From positions 1 to 64,000 of the forward strand of contig NZ_PIQO01000002.1 in the NCBI RefSeq assembly GCF_002844575.1: a stretch of DNA of 64,000 nucleotides, read 5' to 3'. Made by a program: the position numbers and the translations under genes. The DNA comes from Heyndrickxia camelliae (GTDB taxonomy: Bacteria; Bacillota; Bacilli; Bacillales; Bacillaceae_C). Each line of letters starts with the position of its first letter. Within the stretch, counting starts at the first letter, position 1. Positions 62,721-64,000 of the stretch are shown one piece after another. The notes below the pieces were generated by a model. That model had not been told where the DNA came from. It made no database searches and worked only from the letters and a program-made list of their open reading frames with translations.

Positions 62721-64000
62721 TTGAATTTACTTATTCATTTAATTGACCAGTACGGTTATATCGTATTGTTTTTTTCACTAATGCTCGAACTAATTATTAT
62801 ACCGATACCAAATGAAATACTGATGAGCTATGTTGGATATCTCGTATACCAAGGGAAACTGAATTTATTTCTAACTATTTTGTTTGGTGGAATTGGCGGT
62901 GTTATTGGCGTAACAATATCCTATTGGATAGGTTATAAGCTCGGTGTACCATTCTTTAATAAATATGGAAGTAAAATTCATATGGGACCGGATAAAATGG
63001 AAAAAATGTCGAAATGGCATCGAAAATATGGAAAAAGGCTTCTGCTGTTTTCCTACTTTATCCCAGGAGTTCGCCATATTACAAGTCTCTTCTCCGGCAT
63101 TACTAGGATTTCTTTTAAATCCTATGCAACTTTTGCTTATATAGGAGTGTTTCTATGGGTAGGAACCTTCATCTCCCTTGGTAATATCTTTGGTCCAAAA
63201 TGGGAGCAATTTCATCAGCAAGCAAAAATCTATGTCATTATTGGTTGTGTGATAATTGGAATTATTTATTTATTGTATTTCCTAATCAAAACATATAAGG
63301 CACAAATTAAAGAAAATCTAATTATTTTATTCGTTCATAGCTTTAAACGCTTTAGAAGTTTTCTTAAAATAAAAATATTTATTTTCTTTATCACCGTTGT
63401 TTTTGTGGCTTTATTTAGTTTAATGATCGCATTAATAGATGATTTCATTGGAAATGAGTTCCAGCAATTTAACACAATAGCCAATACAGTTGTCCTGTAT
63501 GTATTTAATCAAAACTGGACCCATTTAATGGAAAGATTCAGCAGGTTAACATCCTGGCAAGCGCTTTTGACTGTAGGCATTTTGACTATTATTTGGATCG
63601 CAATTAAGGGAAAGAACAAATTATTAGAATATCAATATTACGTAATTGCGATTATTGGCGGTTTTTTATTAAGCAAAGGACTGCCGTTACTTTTTAATAT
63701 GATAATGACAGGGAGAGTAGTCAGTAAAAATTTCCCGAGTGAGGAAACATTGTTGTCCATCGTGATATTTGCATTCTTTATGTATGTAGTTGTCCGTCAT
63801 AGTAAAAATAGTTTATTGAACACTATTATTGTAAGCTTAGAAATTTTGATTTTGCTTGTTATTACCGCAAGCCATATCTATTTAGGCTACCAGCACCCAA
63901 GCGATCTTGTCGCAGGATACACGTTTGGCGGTGTATGGGTATGTTTAGTTATTCTATTAATTGAACTGTCAAGATTATTGAATTTACTTAAACATTCAAC
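62721..64000 (+). CDS. DedA-family protein fused to a degenerate PAP2 domain (3' end cut by window edge)
   Basis: The frame has no stop before the right edge (at least 426 residues). Residues about 1-195 are a DedA/SNARE-associated membrane domain (LMLELIIIPIPNEILMSYVG, then FSYFIPGVRHITSLFSGITR). Residues about 215-426 resemble PAP2 phosphatases, but the catalytic residues are changed: PSGH is P339-S-E-E, and the last signature reads S384-H-I-Y-L-G-Y-Q-H-P-S-D, with His for Arg and Gln391 for the nucleophilic His. A TTG start follows GGAGGAG. DedA proteins have been linked to recycling undecaprenyl phosphate, which fits the neighbours uppP and bcrC. Confidence 0.85.
   Translation, partial: MNLLIHLIDQYGYIVLFFSLMLELIIIPIPNEILMSYVGYLVYQGKLNLFLTILFGGIGGVIGVTISYWIGYKLGVPFFNKYGSKIHMGPDKMEKMSKWHRKYGKRLLLFSYFIPGVRHITSLFSGITRISFKSYATFAYIGVFLWVGTFISLGNIFGPKWEQFHQQAKIYVIIGCVIIGIIYLLYFLIKTYKAQIKENLIILFVHSFKRFRSFLKIKIFIFFITVVFVALFSLMIALIDDFIGNEFQQFNTIANTVVLYVFNQNWTHLMERFSRLTSWQALLTVGILTIIWIAIKGKNKLLEYQYYVIAIIGGFLLSKGLPLLFNMIMTGRVVSKNFPSEETLLSIVIFAFFMYVVVRHSKNSLLNTIIVSLEILILLVITASHIYLGYQHPSDLVAGYTFGGVWVCLVILLIELSRLLNLLKHS

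Overview
The window comes from a low-GC Gram-positive, endospore-type rod of the family Bacillaceae (Bacillus sensu lato). The evidence is gene order as well as gene content. It carries the cggR-gapA-pgk-tpiA-gpmI-eno-secG-est-rnr-smpB-ssrA block, the clpP/crh/whiA/glmR(yvcK)/rapZ/yvcI/trxB block, hprK-lgt-yvoD-ppaX-yvoF, uvrBA-csbA and a CwlC-like amidase. Genes start with AGGAGG-type ribosome binding sites and many TTG or GTG codons. I cannot name the species from the sequence.

Layout. 1-2.5 kb: the edge of an SH3b secreted protein, the nanoRNase/DHH phosphoesterase nrnB and an orphan membrane protein. 2.8-15.1 kb (minus strand): tmRNA, smpB, rnr, esterase, secG and the whole lower glycolytic operon behind its repressor cggR, with a near-consensus CggR operator. 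15.1-18 kb: a glutaredoxin-like protein, sigma-54 (sigL) and a membrane-anchored phosphodiester glycosidase. 18-19.9 kb: a small accessory patch holding an integrase C-terminal remnant beside tRNA-Arg(CCG). 20-27.6 kb: clpP with a CtsR box, crh, whiA, glmR, rapZ, yvcI, trxB and yvcD. 27.9-32 kb: yvoF, ppaX, yvoD, lgt and hprK. HprK, Crh and PpaX form the HPr/Crh serine-phosphorylation circuit and glmR belongs to the same carbon-signalling theme. 32-36.4 kb: a CwlC-like amidase, a YqhV protein, a LysE-type exporter and yvlD/yvlB.

36.5-44.9 kb is a wall teichoic acid cluster with tagD-tagG-tagH, a TagB-type primase and two divergent TagF-type polymerase genes, one of them an 1103-residue protein with two glycerophosphotransferase modules. 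45-50 kb: uvrBA (with a LexA-like box) and csbA. 50.5-59.4 kb: an HD phosphohydrolase, then phoP-phoR-pstS-pstC-pstA-pstB-pstB-phoU read on the minus strand, with a textbook four-repeat Pho box upstream of pstS. 59.8-64 kb: a ferredoxin, a DinB-family protein and a lipid-carrier group made of uppP, bcrC and an edge-truncated DedA-PAP2 fusion whose phosphatase motifs are degenerate.

Most of the window is conserved core. The parts most worth following are the dual-module TagF, the short TagH, the degenerate DedA-PAP2 protein beside two undecaprenyl-pyrophosphatases, the integrase scar at tRNA-Arg, the palindromic intergenic repeats, and several well-preserved regulatory sites (CggR, CtsR, PhoP, LexA and ECF-sigma-like). 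I did not find a clearly new multi-gene system. Starts were moved from the longest open frame wherever a ribosome binding site and family length supported it. All family assignments are from recognition of motifs and remembered homologues, not from a search.
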